In this document: one piece after another, positions 9,201-17,139 of the stretch
Position numbering within the stretch: position 1 is the first letter of the stretch
Layout of the letters: each line of letters begins with the position of its first letter
Assembly: GCF_045984285.3 (NCBI RefSeq)
Contig: NZ_JBJQIK030000004.1
Span: 124,001 to 188,000 of the forward strand
DNA: 64,000 nt
Reading direction: 5' to 3'
DNA from: Rugamonas sp045984285
GTDB taxonomy: Bacteria; Pseudomonadota; Gammaproteobacteria; Burkholderiales; Burkholderiaceae_D
The notes under the pieces: model-generated
The model's database searches: none
What the model was told of the DNA's origin: nothing
Seen by the model: the letters and a program-made list of their open reading frames with translations, nothing else
Program-made: the position numbers and the translations under genes

Positions 9201-9811
9201 ACCTCACCGGCTACCAGAACGCGGCCTATGCGGCATCGTTCGAAGAACTGGTGTCGCAGGTGCGCAGCAAGGAAACCGCGCTGGGCCTGGGCAACAAGCT
9301 GACGATGGCGGTTGCCAAGTCGCTGTCCAAGCTGATGGCCTACAAGGATGAATACGAAGTCGCCCGCCTTTACACCGACGGCCGCTTCGTGGAGCAGATG
9401 GCGCAGCAGTTCGAAGGCAACTTCTCGATGAAGTTCAACCTTGCGCCGCCGATCTTCGCGAAGAAAGACGCGAAAGGCCGCCTGGTGAAGGCCGAATACG
9501 GTTCGTGGATGTGGAGTGCCTTCAAGCTGCTGGCCAAGTTCAAGGGCGTGCGCGGCACGGCGCTGGACATCTTCGGCCACACCGCCGAGCGCAAGATGGA
9601 ACGCGCGCTGATCGTGGAATACCGCCAGCTGGTGAGCGACATCCTCGCGCGCCTGACGGCCGAAAACCACGAGCAGGCGGTAGCGCTGGCCAACCTGCCG
9701 GAGAAGATCCGTGGCTTCGGCCACGTGAAAGAGGCGGCAGTTGAAGCCTACCACGCCGAAAAAGCCCGCCTTTTCGCCACTTTCAGCAATCCCCAGGCCC
9801 ACGCGGCCTAA
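6260..9811 (+). CDS. Fused indolepyruvate:ferredoxin oxidoreductase (IorA-IorB type)
   Basis: This 1183-residue cytoplasmic enzyme would decarboxylate aryl pyruvates from aromatic amino acids to aryl-acetyl-CoA with ferredoxin as electron acceptor. The N-terminal half is the IorA-like thiamine-pyrophosphate region (GFISGYRGSPLGGLDE early; CSGCPHNTSTK and GIGCHVMATSIYPE at about residues 457-495). A 4Fe-4S cysteine cluster (CEGCGDCG...C) lies near residues 660-695. The C-terminal gamma domain starts with GIGGTGVITVGALMG near residue 753 and contains TGMSQKNGSV. The length matches the single-chain fusions of betaproteobacteria. A good ribosome site (ggagaca) supports the start. It precedes icmF, another amino-acid catabolic gene. 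Confidence 0.92.
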   Translation: MPDTTAPAEPVTLNSVSLDDKYTATSGKIFLSGIQALVRLPMMQRLRDAKTGLNTAGFISGYRGSPLGGLDETLWKTQKHLEANHIQFVPGVNEDLAATAVWGTQQVDLIGPAKYDGVFAMWYGKGPGVDRCGDVFKHMNHAGTAKNGGILLVAGDDHGAYSSTLPHQSDHIFSACMIPVLYPCNVQEYLDLGVHGWAMSRFSGCAVAFKALADTVESSASVDADPFRVEVKIPKDFAMPEGGLNARLSSIPLGQQARNQEALMQDYKIYAALAYARENKLNHTTIDSKDAKLGIIASGKSYLDVLEALEELGIDEEMAAKVGLRLFKVAMPWPLEPDSVREFAQGLDEILVVEEKRQFVEYQLKEQLYNWRDDVRPRVIGKFDDKGEWVAPRGEWLLPPKADFSVSQVARVIASRVKQYITDTNIQDQIKARLTFLDAKDAVLKKAINTPFRPAFYCSGCPHNTSTKVPDGSFALAGIGCHVMATSIYPEMNKLTTHMGGEGAPWIGQAAFSQVPHVFQNLGDGTYFHSGYLAIRAAVAAKVNITYKILYNDAVAMTGGQPVDGTVSVPMIAQQMAAEGIKRIALVTEDLSRYTDRSALPSIVSLHDRKDMDAVQRELREVSGVSVLIYDQTCAAEKRRRRKKGEFADPNKRMVINEAVCEGCGDCGIQSNCVSILPKETEFGRKRAIDQSSCNKDYSCVKGFCPSFVTVEGGTLKKSKAGASKEAAAADDWNLPMPVLPSCEHPYNILINGIGGTGVITVGALMGMAAHLEGKGASVLDMTGMSQKNGSVTSHVKVAKSPAHLRAQRIATGEADLVLGCDMLTAGAADAVSKMRPGRTMAVVNLHEQPPGTFAQNADWEYPAEDVRALITESVGNDANAVDFVDATKLATALMGDSIAANLFMLGYAWQKGRIPLSEASLLRAIEMNGVAVESNKKSFLWGRRAAVDLKRVERVATPAQAIVVQMPQSLDNVIKKRVEHLTGYQNAAYAASFEELVSQVRSKETALGLGNKLTMAVAKSLSKLMAYKDEYEVARLYTDGRFVEQMAQQFEGNFSMKFNLAPPIFAKKDAKGRLVKAEYGSWMWSAFKLLAKFKGVRGTALDIFGHTAERKMERALIVEYRQLVSDILARLTAENHEQAVALANLPEKIRGFGHVKEAAVEAYHAEKARLFATFSNPQAHAA

Positions 9812-9816
9812 TTAAA

Positions 9817-9866
9817 TGGGGACAGACGGGGGCGCCGAGCCCCGGATTAATTAGGGTCTGTCCCCA
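9817..9866. repeat. GGGGACAGAC inverted-repeat element (REP-like)
   Basis: Arms tggggacagac (9817-9827) and gtctgtcccca (9856-9866) are perfect inverses. The interior has its own GC-rich hairpin (ggggc/gcccc), and the right arm is followed by a run of five T. It sits six bases after the oxidoreductase stop and before the icmF promoter, so it may also act as a terminator. A second, less perfect copy of the motif lies at 23247-23279, suggesting a dispersed chromosomal repeat. Confidence 0.7.
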
Positions 9867-9885
9867 ATTTTTAAGCAACATTCGC

Positions 9886-9917
9886 TTGACTTGACGTTAA
9901 CGTAAACGTCATATAAT
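9886..9917 (+). promoter_or_regulatory. icmF promoter with LiuR-like palindromic operator
   Basis: An imperfect palindrome gacgttaacgtaaacgtc (9893-9910; 16 of 18 positions symmetrical) lies between TTGAC-type -35 candidates (9886 or 9891) and a perfect -10 TATAAT at 9912-9917. The palindrome resembles the known binding motif of LiuR, the MerR-family repressor of branched-chain amino-acid degradation genes in proteobacteria. That matches the icmF function. The position over the promoter spacer suggests repression, or MerR-type spacer activation. The regulator itself is not in the window. Confidence 0.6.
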
Positions 9918-9942
9918 GAAAGCTCCTCTCGGAAGGACACCC

Positions 9943-12900
9943 ATGAACGATCTCTCCAACGCCAAGAAAATTGCCGCTGAGCCTGAGCTGAAGCTGGCTA
10001 ACAAGGTGCGCTTCGTGACGGCGGCCTCGCTGTTCGACGGCCACGACGCTTCCATCAACATCATGCGCCGTATCCTGCAGTCGAACGGTACCGAGGTGGT
10101 GCACCTGGGACACAACCGCTCGGTCGACGAGGTGGTGACTGCGGCCCTGGCGGAAGATGTGCAGGGCATCGCCATCTCCAGCTACCAGGGCGGCCACGTT
10201 GAATACTTCAAGTACATGATCGACCTGCTGCGCCAGCGCGGCGGTTCGCATATCAAGGTGTTCGGCGGCGGCGGCGGCGTGATTGTGCCGAGTGAGATCA
10301 AGGAGCTGCACGAGTATGGCGTGACCCGCATCTTTTCGCCCGAAGACGGCCAGCGCATGGGCCTCGCCGGCATGATCCAGTGGATGGTGCAGCAGTGCGA
10401 TATCGACCTGTCGCAGTATTCGCCAACTTCGCTGGCCCCGCTGCGCGAAGGCGATATCACGGCACGCCATCGTCCGCTGGCACAGCTGATTACGGCGCTG
10501 GAGAACGGCAAGGCTTCCGATGAACTGCGCAAGGAACTGAATGCCGCCGCCGAAGGCCTGGCAGTGCCGACGCTGGGTATTACCGGCACCGGCGGCGCGG
10601 GCAAGTCTTCGCTGACCGATGAACTGATCCGCCGCATCCGCCTGGACCAGGGCGATGCACTGAATATCGCCGTGATTTCCATCGACCCTTCGCGCCGCAA
10701 ATCCGGCGGCGCGCTGCTGGGCGACCGTATCCGCATGAATGCGATCAATCCGTGGAACGGCAATGCCCGCGTGTTCATGCGTTCGCTGGCCACCCGCGAG
10801 GCGGGGTCCGAGATTTCGCAGGCGCTGCCGGACGTGATCGCGGCCTGCAAGGTGGCGGGCTTCGACCTGGTGATCGTGGAAACCTCCGGCATCGGCCAGG
10901 GCGACGCCGCCATCGTGCCGCACGTGGATGTGTCCATGTATGTGATGACGCCGGAATTCGGCGCCGCATCGCAGCTGGAAAAAATCGATATGCTCGATTT
11001 CGCGGACTTCATCGCGATCAACAAATTCGACCGCAAGGGCGCGCAGGACGCGCTGCGCGACGTCGCCAAGCAATACCAGCGCAACCGCGAGCTGTGGAGC
11101 CAGAGCCCGGACACGATGCCGGTGTTCGGGACCCAGGCATCGCGCTTCAACGACGATGGCGTGACCGCGCTGTACCAAGGCCTGTTGCCCAAGCTGGCGG
11201 AATTCGGCCTGCGTTCGCAGCCGGGCAAGCTGCCGGCCGTGAACGTGCGCTTCAGCAGCGGCAAGAATGTGATCGTGCCGCCTGCGCGCGCCCGCTACCT
11301 GGCGGAGATTTCGGATACTGTCCGCGCCTATCACAAGAACACCCGCAAACAGGCCAAGCTGGCCCGTGAACGCCAGCAGCTGCTGGAATCGAAGCGCATG
11401 ATGGCCGCCGCAGGCAAGGATGTTTCCGAGTTCGACGACGTGATCGTGGACCGCGACCATTCGATGGACACCGCCGCCAAGAAGCTGCTGGCCATGTGGC
11501 CGGACATGCAGGAGGCCTACGCGGGCGACGAATACGTGGTGAAGATCCGCGACAAGGAAATCCGCACCGGCCTGATTCAGGAAACGCTGTCCGGCACCAA
11601 GATCCGCAAGGTATCGCTGCCTAAGTATGAGGACCACGGCGAGCTGCTGCGCTGGCTGATGCTGGAAAACGTGCCGGGCTCCTTCCCGTTTACGGCCGGC
11701 GTGTTTGCCTTCAAGCGGGAGGGCGAAGATCCAACCCGCATGTTTGCGGGCGAAGGCGACGCATTCCGTACCAACCGCCGCTTCAAGCTGGTGTCCGAAG
11801 GCCTGGATGCGAAGCGCCTGTCCACCGCATTCGACTCGGTCACGCTGTATGGCGCCGACCCTGCGCTGCGTCCGGACATCTACGGCAAGGTGGGCAACTC
11901 CGGCGTGTCCATCGCGACGCTGGACGATATGAAGGTGCTGTACGACGGCTTCAACCTGTGCAGCCCAAGCACTTCGGTGTCGATGACCATCAACGGCCCC
12001 GCGCCGACCATCCTGGCGATGTTCATGAACACCGCCATCGACCAGCAGATGGACAAGTTCGTGGCCGAGAACCACCGCCAGCCCACCGATGACGAAGCGG
12101 CGAAGATCAAGGCATGGGTGCTGCAGAACGTGCGCGGCACCGTGCAGGCGGACATCCTGAAGGAAGACCAGGGCCAGAATACCTGCATCTTCTCGACCGA
12201 GTTTTCGCTGAAGGTGATGGGCGATATCCAGGAATACTTCGTGCACCACCAGGTGCGCAATTTCTACTCGGTGTCGATCTCCGGCTATCACATTGCGGAA
12301 GCGGGGGCGAACCCGATCTCGCAGCTGGCCTTCACGCTGTCGAACGGCTTCACCTTTGTGGAAGCCTACCTCGCGCGCGGCATGCACATTGACGATTTTG
12401 CGCCGAACCTGTCCTTCTTCTTCTCGAACGGCATGGACCCGGAATACACGGTACTGGGCCGCGTGGCCCGCCGTATCTGGGCCGTGACCATGCGCGACAA
12501 GTACGGCGCGAACGACCGCAGCCAGAAGCTGAAGTACCACATCCAGACTTCCGGCCGCTCGCTGCACGCGCAGGAGATCGACTTCAACGATATCCGCACC
12601 ACGCTGCAGGCGCTGATCGCCATCTACGACAACTGCAACTCGCTGCACACCAACGCCTACGACGAAGCCATTACCACGCCGACCGACGAATCGGTGCGCC
12701 GCGCGCTGGCGATCCAGCTGATCATCAACCGCGAGTGGGGCCTGGCGAAGAACGAGAATCCGAACCAGGGCTCCTTCATCATCGAGGAGCTGACCGACCT
12801 GGTGGAAGAAGCCGTACTGCAGGAGTTCGAGCGCATCGCGGAACGTGGCGGCGTGCTGGGCGCCATGGAAACCGGCTACCAGCGCGGCAAGATCCAGGAA

Positions 12901-13233
12901 GAGTCGCTGCTGTACGAACACCGCAAGCACGACGGCTCGCTGCCTATCATCGGCGTCAACACCTTCCGCAATCCGAAAGGCAGCGAAGCGCCGCAGACCA
13001 TCGAGTTGGCGCGTTCCACCGACGACGAAAAGCAATCGCAGCTCAAGCGCCTGGAAGAGTTCCACCAGCGCCATGCCGACGTGGCGCCCGCCGCGCTGGC
13101 AGCCCTGCAGAAAGCTGCTATCGACAACGAGAACGTGTTCGCGAAGCTGATGGACGCTGCGCGCGTCTGCTCCCTGGGCCAGATCACCACCGCGCTGTTC
13201 GAGGTGGGCGGCCAGTACCGCCGCAATATGTAA
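9943..13233 (+). CDS. icmF: Fused isobutyryl-CoA mutase (methylmalonyl-CoA mutase family with G-protein domain)
   Basis: The 1096-residue adenosylcobalamin enzyme interconverts isobutyryl-CoA and butyryl-CoA (valine/fatty-acid link). The order seen is an N-terminal B12-binding domain (residues about 22-150, with DGHDASINIMRR, SSYQGGH and FGGGGG), a MeaB-like GTPase chaperone domain (Walker A GTGGAGKSS near residue 215), then the mutase catalytic barrel (about 540-1060, with SVSISGYHIAEAG and TNAYDEA). This domain order is diagnostic for IcmF rather than a two-subunit methylmalonyl-CoA mutase. An ATG at 9916 overlaps the -10 box, so the ATG at 9943 behind ggaagga is the true start. Confidence 0.95.
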   Translation: MNDLSNAKKIAAEPELKLANKVRFVTAASLFDGHDASINIMRRILQSNGTEVVHLGHNRSVDEVVTAALAEDVQGIAISSYQGGHVEYFKYMIDLLRQRGGSHIKVFGGGGGVIVPSEIKELHEYGVTRIFSPEDGQRMGLAGMIQWMVQQCDIDLSQYSPTSLAPLREGDITARHRPLAQLITALENGKASDELRKELNAAAEGLAVPTLGITGTGGAGKSSLTDELIRRIRLDQGDALNIAVISIDPSRRKSGGALLGDRIRMNAINPWNGNARVFMRSLATREAGSEISQALPDVIAACKVAGFDLVIVETSGIGQGDAAIVPHVDVSMYVMTPEFGAASQLEKIDMLDFADFIAINKFDRKGAQDALRDVAKQYQRNRELWSQSPDTMPVFGTQASRFNDDGVTALYQGLLPKLAEFGLRSQPGKLPAVNVRFSSGKNVIVPPARARYLAEISDTVRAYHKNTRKQAKLARERQQLLESKRMMAAAGKDVSEFDDVIVDRDHSMDTAAKKLLAMWPDMQEAYAGDEYVVKIRDKEIRTGLIQETLSGTKIRKVSLPKYEDHGELLRWLMLENVPGSFPFTAGVFAFKREGEDPTRMFAGEGDAFRTNRRFKLVSEGLDAKRLSTAFDSVTLYGADPALRPDIYGKVGNSGVSIATLDDMKVLYDGFNLCSPSTSVSMTINGPAPTILAMFMNTAIDQQMDKFVAENHRQPTDDEAAKIKAWVLQNVRGTVQADILKEDQGQNTCIFSTEFSLKVMGDIQEYFVHHQVRNFYSVSISGYHIAEAGANPISQLAFTLSNGFTFVEAYLARGMHIDDFAPNLSFFFSNGMDPEYTVLGRVARRIWAVTMRDKYGANDRSQKLKYHIQTSGRSLHAQEIDFNDIRTTLQALIAIYDNCNSLHTNAYDEAITTPTDESVRRALAIQLIINREWGLAKNENPNQGSFIIEELTDLVEEAVLQEFERIAERGGVLGAMETGYQRGKIQEESLLYEHRKHDGSLPIIGVNTFRNPKGSEAPQTIELARSTDDEKQSQLKRLEEFHQRHADVAPAALAALQKAAIDNENVFAKLMDAARVCSLGQITTALFEVGGQYRRNM

Positions 13234-13242
13234 GTCCTGCCG

Positions 13243-13280
13243 CGTTTGCGGCGCATCAATGCAATGATGTGCCGCAAACG
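13243..13280 (+). terminator. Long hairpin after icmF (terminator-like, no T-run)
   Basis: A 16-bp stem (cgtttgcggcgcatca, 13243-13258, with its partner at 13265-13280; one G-U pair) closes on the 6-nt loop atgcaa. It begins 9 bp after the icmF stop. There is no following T-run, so it may stabilise the icmF message or weaken read-through into the next gene rather than stop it fully. Confidence 0.5.
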
Positions 13281-13329
13281 CTACCGTTGTAGCTCACTGC
13301 CATGGCCTCCACCCGCAAGAGGACAGGAA

Positions 13330-14220
13330 ATGAGATACGCACGCCTGACGCCGGGCCACGGCTTCAAACCTGCCAACAGCTTCCTCTATTATTTGCAGCG
13401 CCTGATCGTATCGCCACCGCTGCGTGGCGTGTGCGTACGCCTGCTGCGCCAATGGGTGCGCCTGCGCCAGGGGGACAGCGGCGGCCTGCCCGCTTCCTCA
13501 CGGCTGTTTGCCACCCTGAGTGCGGACGGTTACGTCGCCCTTGGCCTCCTGCTCGACCGCGGGCAGTGCGAGGACATTTACCGCCACTTCGAAGACCGTA
13601 TCATGACCGACCGGCACAACGCGCGCCGGCAATTCACCATCGGCCGCGTGCCGCCAGAAACGCGGCTGGCCGAGTATTCCCTGCGCGATATCGTGGCCTG
13701 CCCGCACATCATCGAACTGGCCAATTCGGAGTTGCTGCTGGCGCTCGCCGAGCGCTACATCGGCTGCAAGCCGACCATCTCCCAACTAGGCGTGCGCTGG
13801 TCCTTCCCGATTCCGGAAGGCCGCAGCGACTTGCAGACCTTTCACCGCGATTCGGAAGACTGGCGCTACTTCAAGGTGCTGGTCTACCTCACCGACGTGG
13901 GCGACGACGCGGGGCCGCACGTCTACGTGCGCGGCACCCATCTCACCCGGGCGCCGCTGCGCCTGCAACTGCAGTCCGATACCGAAATCAGCGGCATGTA
14001 CGGAGCGGACAAGTTGATCACTGCAACAGGTCCGCGCGGATTTGGCTTCGCCGTCGATACCGCCGGGGTGCATAAAGGCGCCTCGCCCACAGGCAGCAGG
14101 CGGCTGATGCTCCAGATTCAGTATTCGCTGTTCCCCAGCTACGCCTACCTCTATCAGCCGGAGCCTTACCGGGGCTCGCAGCAGCTCGACCCTTACATCA
14201 ACCGGCTGATTGTTGCCTGA
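13330..14220 (+). CDS. Phytanoyl-CoA dioxygenase-like Fe(II)/2-oxoglutarate oxygenase
   Basis: The 296-residue protein has the 2-oxoglutarate oxygenase iron triad: His172-x-Asp174 (in FHRDSEDW) and a distal His248 (GVHKG), with Arg residues at GSRR about ten residues later for 2-oxoglutarate. 'YLTDVGDDAGPHVYVRGTH' between them is the usual double-stranded-helix core of the PhyH family. The start at 13330 follows gaggacagg; the open frame begins 28 codons earlier without support. The substrate is unknown. Its C-terminal 23 bp overlap the convergent LacI gene. Confidence 0.75.
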   Translation: MRYARLTPGHGFKPANSFLYYLQRLIVSPPLRGVCVRLLRQWVRLRQGDSGGLPASSRLFATLSADGYVALGLLLDRGQCEDIYRHFEDRIMTDRHNARRQFTIGRVPPETRLAEYSLRDIVACPHIIELANSELLLALAERYIGCKPTISQLGVRWSFPIPEGRSDLQTFHRDSEDWRYFKVLVYLTDVGDDAGPHVYVRGTHLTRAPLRLQLQSDTEISGMYGADKLITATGPRGFGFAVDTAGVHKGASPTGSRRLMLQIQYSLFPSYAYLYQPEPYRGSQQLDPYINRLIVA

Positions 14221-15199
14221 CCGATGCCGTCAGCACGAGTTCCGGCTGCCATAAGGTTTGCAGCTCCGCCGCCGGCTTGCCTTCGTTCAGGGCCAGCAGC
14301 ATATCGGCCATGACGCGGCCTGCCTCGCGGGCACGCGGCTGTTCGATGGTGCTGACCGCAACGGGACTGTCCTGCAGGCTGCCCCACACGATCAGCGAGA
14401 TCTCGTCACCGATCGCAATGCCGGCATCCAGCAGCGCACGCACGGCGCCGGCGCCGGCGAAATGGTTGTCCACGATAACGCCCGTAGGGCGTGGCGAGAG
14501 CTCCAGCAGCCGGCGCATGGCGAGATAGCCGCTACGCTGCTCGATGGTGGTTTCGATCAGGTAGCGCGGGTTCACCGTCGCGCCGTCCAGGGACGAGATG
14601 AAGGCGGCCCGCCGCTGCGCTGCGAAGTTCAGCTCCAGCGGCGCGCTGATCATGGCAATGCGCTGGTGCCCATGTGCGCGCAGGCATTCAACGGCCTTGC
14701 GGATGCCCGCCTCGTTGTCGTAATCGAACCAGGCATAGGGCTCGCTCAGCTGCGTGCGGCCATGCGCCACAAAGGGGAAGCGGGATTTCGCCAGGTAGGC
14801 GATACGTTCGTCATGCACCAGCGTGCGGCTGACGACCAGGCCATCCACGCGTTTGCCGCGCACCATCTGCTCATAGGATGGAAGTTCGTTCGCCGCCGAC
14901 ACAGGCGCGATGATGAGGTTCATGTGCGCCGCCTCCAGCGCTTCGGACATGCCACCTACCACATCGAGGAACATGGGGTCGCCCAGGTCGGCGGGCAGCA
15001 GCGGATAGATGATGCCGAATACATTGCTGCGGCCCACCGCCAGCGTGCGCGCCGCGGGGTTGGCCTGGTAGCCCGCCGCCTGCGCCGCTGCCAGCACGCG
15101 CTGGCGCGTGCGGTCGCTGACCTCGGGATATCCGTTGAGGGCCCGGCTCACTGTCGTTTTCGACATGCCGAGCAGGTCAGCGAGGCTCTTGAGATTCAT
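14198..15199 (-). CDS. LacI-family transcriptional regulator (distal gene of the GH65 operon)
   Basis: The 333-residue repressor has a LacI helix-turn-helix at residues 3-25 (SLADLLGMSKTTVSRALNG) and a periplasmic-binding-protein sugar-sensor domain to the end. Its ATG overlaps the stop of the MFS transporter gene by 4 bp (ATGA), so it is the last gene of the GH65, pgmB and MFS message. It is probably one of two LacI regulators of this sugar locus. Which of the two binds which operator cannot be told from sequence. Confidence 0.88.
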   Translation of the reverse strand: MNLKSLADLLGMSKTTVSRALNGYPEVSDRTRQRVLAAAQAAGYQANPAARTLAVGRSNVFGIIYPLLPADLGDPMFLDVVGGMSEALEAAHMNLIIAPVSAANELPSYEQMVRGKRVDGLVVSRTLVHDERIAYLAKSRFPFVAHGRTQLSEPYAWFDYDNEAGIRKAVECLRAHGHQRIAMISAPLELNFAAQRRAAFISSLDGATVNPRYLIETTIEQRSGYLAMRRLLELSPRPTGVIVDNHFAGAGAVRALLDAGIAIGDEISLIVWGSLQDSPVAVSTIEQPRAREAGRVMADMLLALNEGKPAAELQTLWQPELVLTASVRQQSAG

Positions 15200-16461
15200 C
15201 CGCTGATTATAGCCGAGCCATCCAGGCCGTTATCCGGCGTGCTGTCCACGGCGCGCTTGAAGAACCAGAGCATTACCAGCACCACGGCGATCGGCACCAG
15301 CGTGAGGTAGAAAGCGGTGTGGCCGCTGAAGGCGCCGAACACATAGCCGGTGATCAGCGAACCGGTGGTGCCGCCCAACGCGGAGAAAATCACCAGCAGG
15401 CCGGTCATGGCCGAGTGCTGGTTCTTCGGCAAAGAGCTGAGCATCACGGAATTGATGCCGGGGTAGATGGGCGCCATGAAGAGGCCAATCAGGGGGAAGA
15501 TGAAGGCGGCCACCGGCGCGTTCAGCCAGCCGATATCCGGGTTTGCTTCCACGCCGTGCGTAAGCGGCAGCGCCACCAGCACCACCGCGCCCATGCCGAC
15601 CAGGCAGGCATTCATCACAGGATACCAGTTCAGGCGGCGCAGCAGGAAACCTGCGGACAGGCGGCCCGCAGCCAGGCAGGCCGCAAAGATGCTCGTCACC
15701 TGTACGCTCATCGCCGCAGGCAGCTTGAGGATTTCGTTGTTGAAGGTGGGCAGCCAGGTGCCCACGCTCTGCTCGATCAGCACATACAGGAAGGCGGTGA
15801 TGACGAAGACGCAGACCAGCGGCTTGAAGAACAGGCGCAGCATGGCGGTGAAGTCCTGCGCCAGCGAGCGGTCTTCCGGCAGCGCGGCCAGCGATTCGTC
15901 GAAATGCGTAGTCGCCAGCAGTACGAAGGTGAGCGCGCACAGGGCGGCCAGCACCCAGTAGACGTGCAGCCAGCTTTGCGACCTGGGATCGCTGGAATCG
16001 ATGAAGAAGCTGAACACCCAGTAGGCGCACAGCACGCCAATCATGAAGAAGCCTTCCAGCGTGTTCATGATGCCCGCGTGGTGCTTGCGGCTGGTGGCGA
16101 TGAGCCCCAGCGTGGAGTAGACCGAAACCTTGGTCAGTGCGAACGCCACGCCAACGGAGAGGAACAGCAGCTTGGTGGTGAGGAAGCTCGGCACCAGCGG
16201 CATGGAGAGCGATGCCAAAGTGACGATGGCCAGCGCGATCAGCATCGCCTTCTTGTAGCCCAGGCGTGGCAGGAAGGAGGCTACAAGGAAGGACACCACG
16301 GCAATCGGCAGGTCCTTGAACCCTTCCAGCACGCTGGCGGCGGACTTGCTCACGTCGTAATTGCCGATCACCTGCAGGATGACCGTGCCCACACTGTTCA
16401 GCAGAATGGCGAACACGAAGTAGATCAGGAACAGGATATACAGGATGCGCTGGTTTTTCAT
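15196..16461 (-). CDS. MFS sugar transporter
   Basis: The 421-residue integral membrane protein has about twelve hydrophobic segments and looks like a fucose/glucose-permease-type (FHS-like) major facilitator. It begins MKNQRILYILFLIYFVFAIL and carries a long central cytoplasmic loop near residues 195-215 (DESLAALPEDRSLAQDF). It probably carries a disaccharide into the cytoplasm for phosphorolysis. The ribosome site gaggagac precedes the start. It lies 27 bp after pgmB and is coupled by an ATGA overlap to the LacI gene. Confidence 0.85.
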   Translation of the reverse strand: MKNQRILYILFLIYFVFAILLNSVGTVILQVIGNYDVSKSAASVLEGFKDLPIAVVSFLVASFLPRLGYKKAMLIALAIVTLASLSMPLVPSFLTTKLLFLSVGVAFALTKVSVYSTLGLIATSRKHHAGIMNTLEGFFMIGVLCAYWVFSFFIDSSDPRSQSWLHVYWVLAALCALTFVLLATTHFDESLAALPEDRSLAQDFTAMLRLFFKPLVCVFVITAFLYVLIEQSVGTWLPTFNNEILKLPAAMSVQVTSIFAACLAAGRLSAGFLLRRLNWYPVMNACLVGMGAVVLVALPLTHGVEANPDIGWLNAPVAAFIFPLIGLFMAPIYPGINSVMLSSLPKNQHSAMTGLLVIFSALGGTTGSLITGYVFGAFSGHTAFYLTLVPIAVVLVMLWFFKRAVDSTPDNGLDGSAIISG

Positions 16462-16488
16462 TTTGTCTCCTCAGCCTCTCTCGTTTTT

Positions 16489-17130
16489 TTAGTAGGCGTT
16501 CAGTTGGAAGTGCTGCAATCCCGGTATGACGACGTCGGCCTGCGCCAGTATCGCCGGATCGCCGATGCCGAGGGCGAACATGCCGGCCGACTTGATCGAT
16601 GCTACGCCAGCGACGGCGTCTTCAACGCCCAGGCACTCTTCCGGCGCCACGCCAAGTTCGCGCGCGGCCTTGAGGAAGATTTCGGGATCGGGCTTGCCGC
16701 GGGCGATGGTCGCCGCATCCACCACATAGTCGAACTTGTCGCGGATGCCCAGCGAATCCAGCACCGAGAAGGCGTTCTTGCTGACAGACGCGAGGCCGAT
16801 CTTCAGGCCTGCAGCGCGGCAGGCATCGAGCGCTTGCACGGCGCCGGGCAGCAGGTCGGCCGGCGACATGGACGAAATCAGCTCTTTATAGTGCTCGTTC
16901 TTGTCGTGCGCCAGCGCCAGCTTTTCTTCCGGCGTGTATTGGCGCTTCGCGCCGGCGAGGATCAGGTCCAGTGAACCCATGCGGTCGATGCCTTTCAGGT
17001 GCTCATTCGCCTCTTCGTCGAAGTGCACGCCCTGGGAATCGGCCAGACGTTTCCAGGCGAGGTAGTGATAGCGCGCGGTGTCGGTAATGACGCCGTCGAG
17101 ATCGAAGATGACTGCTTTGAATCGGCTCAT
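16489..17130 (-). CDS. pgmB: Beta-phosphoglucomutase
   Basis: The 213-residue HAD-superfamily enzyme converts beta-glucose-1-phosphate to glucose-6-phosphate. The motif FDLDGVITDTARYHYLAW gives the nucleophile Asp10 and acid/base Asp12 plus the beta-PGM signature. GIDRMGSL follows, then the HAD Ser/Thr (ASVSKNA), Lys (RGKPDPEIF) and acidic (GVEDAVAG) motifs. It sits 9 bp downstream of a GH65 gene whose product would release beta-glucose-1-phosphate, so the pair forms one pathway. A gaggaga ribosome site precedes the start. Confidence 0.95.
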   Translation of the reverse strand: MSRFKAVIFDLDGVITDTARYHYLAWKRLADSQGVHFDEEANEHLKGIDRMGSLDLILAGAKRQYTPEEKLALAHDKNEHYKELISSMSPADLLPGAVQALDACRAAGLKIGLASVSKNAFSVLDSLGIRDKFDYVVDAATIARGKPDPEIFLKAARELGVAPEECLGVEDAVAGVASIKSAGMFALGIGDPAILAQADVVIPGLQHFQLNAY

Positions 17131-17139
17131 GGTTTCTCC

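Noticed and set aside
6137..9802. A 1221-codon open frame on the minus strand
   Set aside because: It is antisense to the fused indolepyruvate oxidoreductase; composition is His/Arg/Gln-rich with no known motif, as expected for a shadow frame in GC-rich DNA.
9916..9942. An upstream ATG for icmF
   Set aside because: This ATG overlaps the TATAAT -10 box, so it would not be transcribed as a start; the ATG at 9943 has the ribosome site.
9871..13074. A 1067-codon open frame on the minus strand
   Set aside because: It is antisense to icmF, whose domains are clear; the antisense product has no domain and a shadow-like composition.
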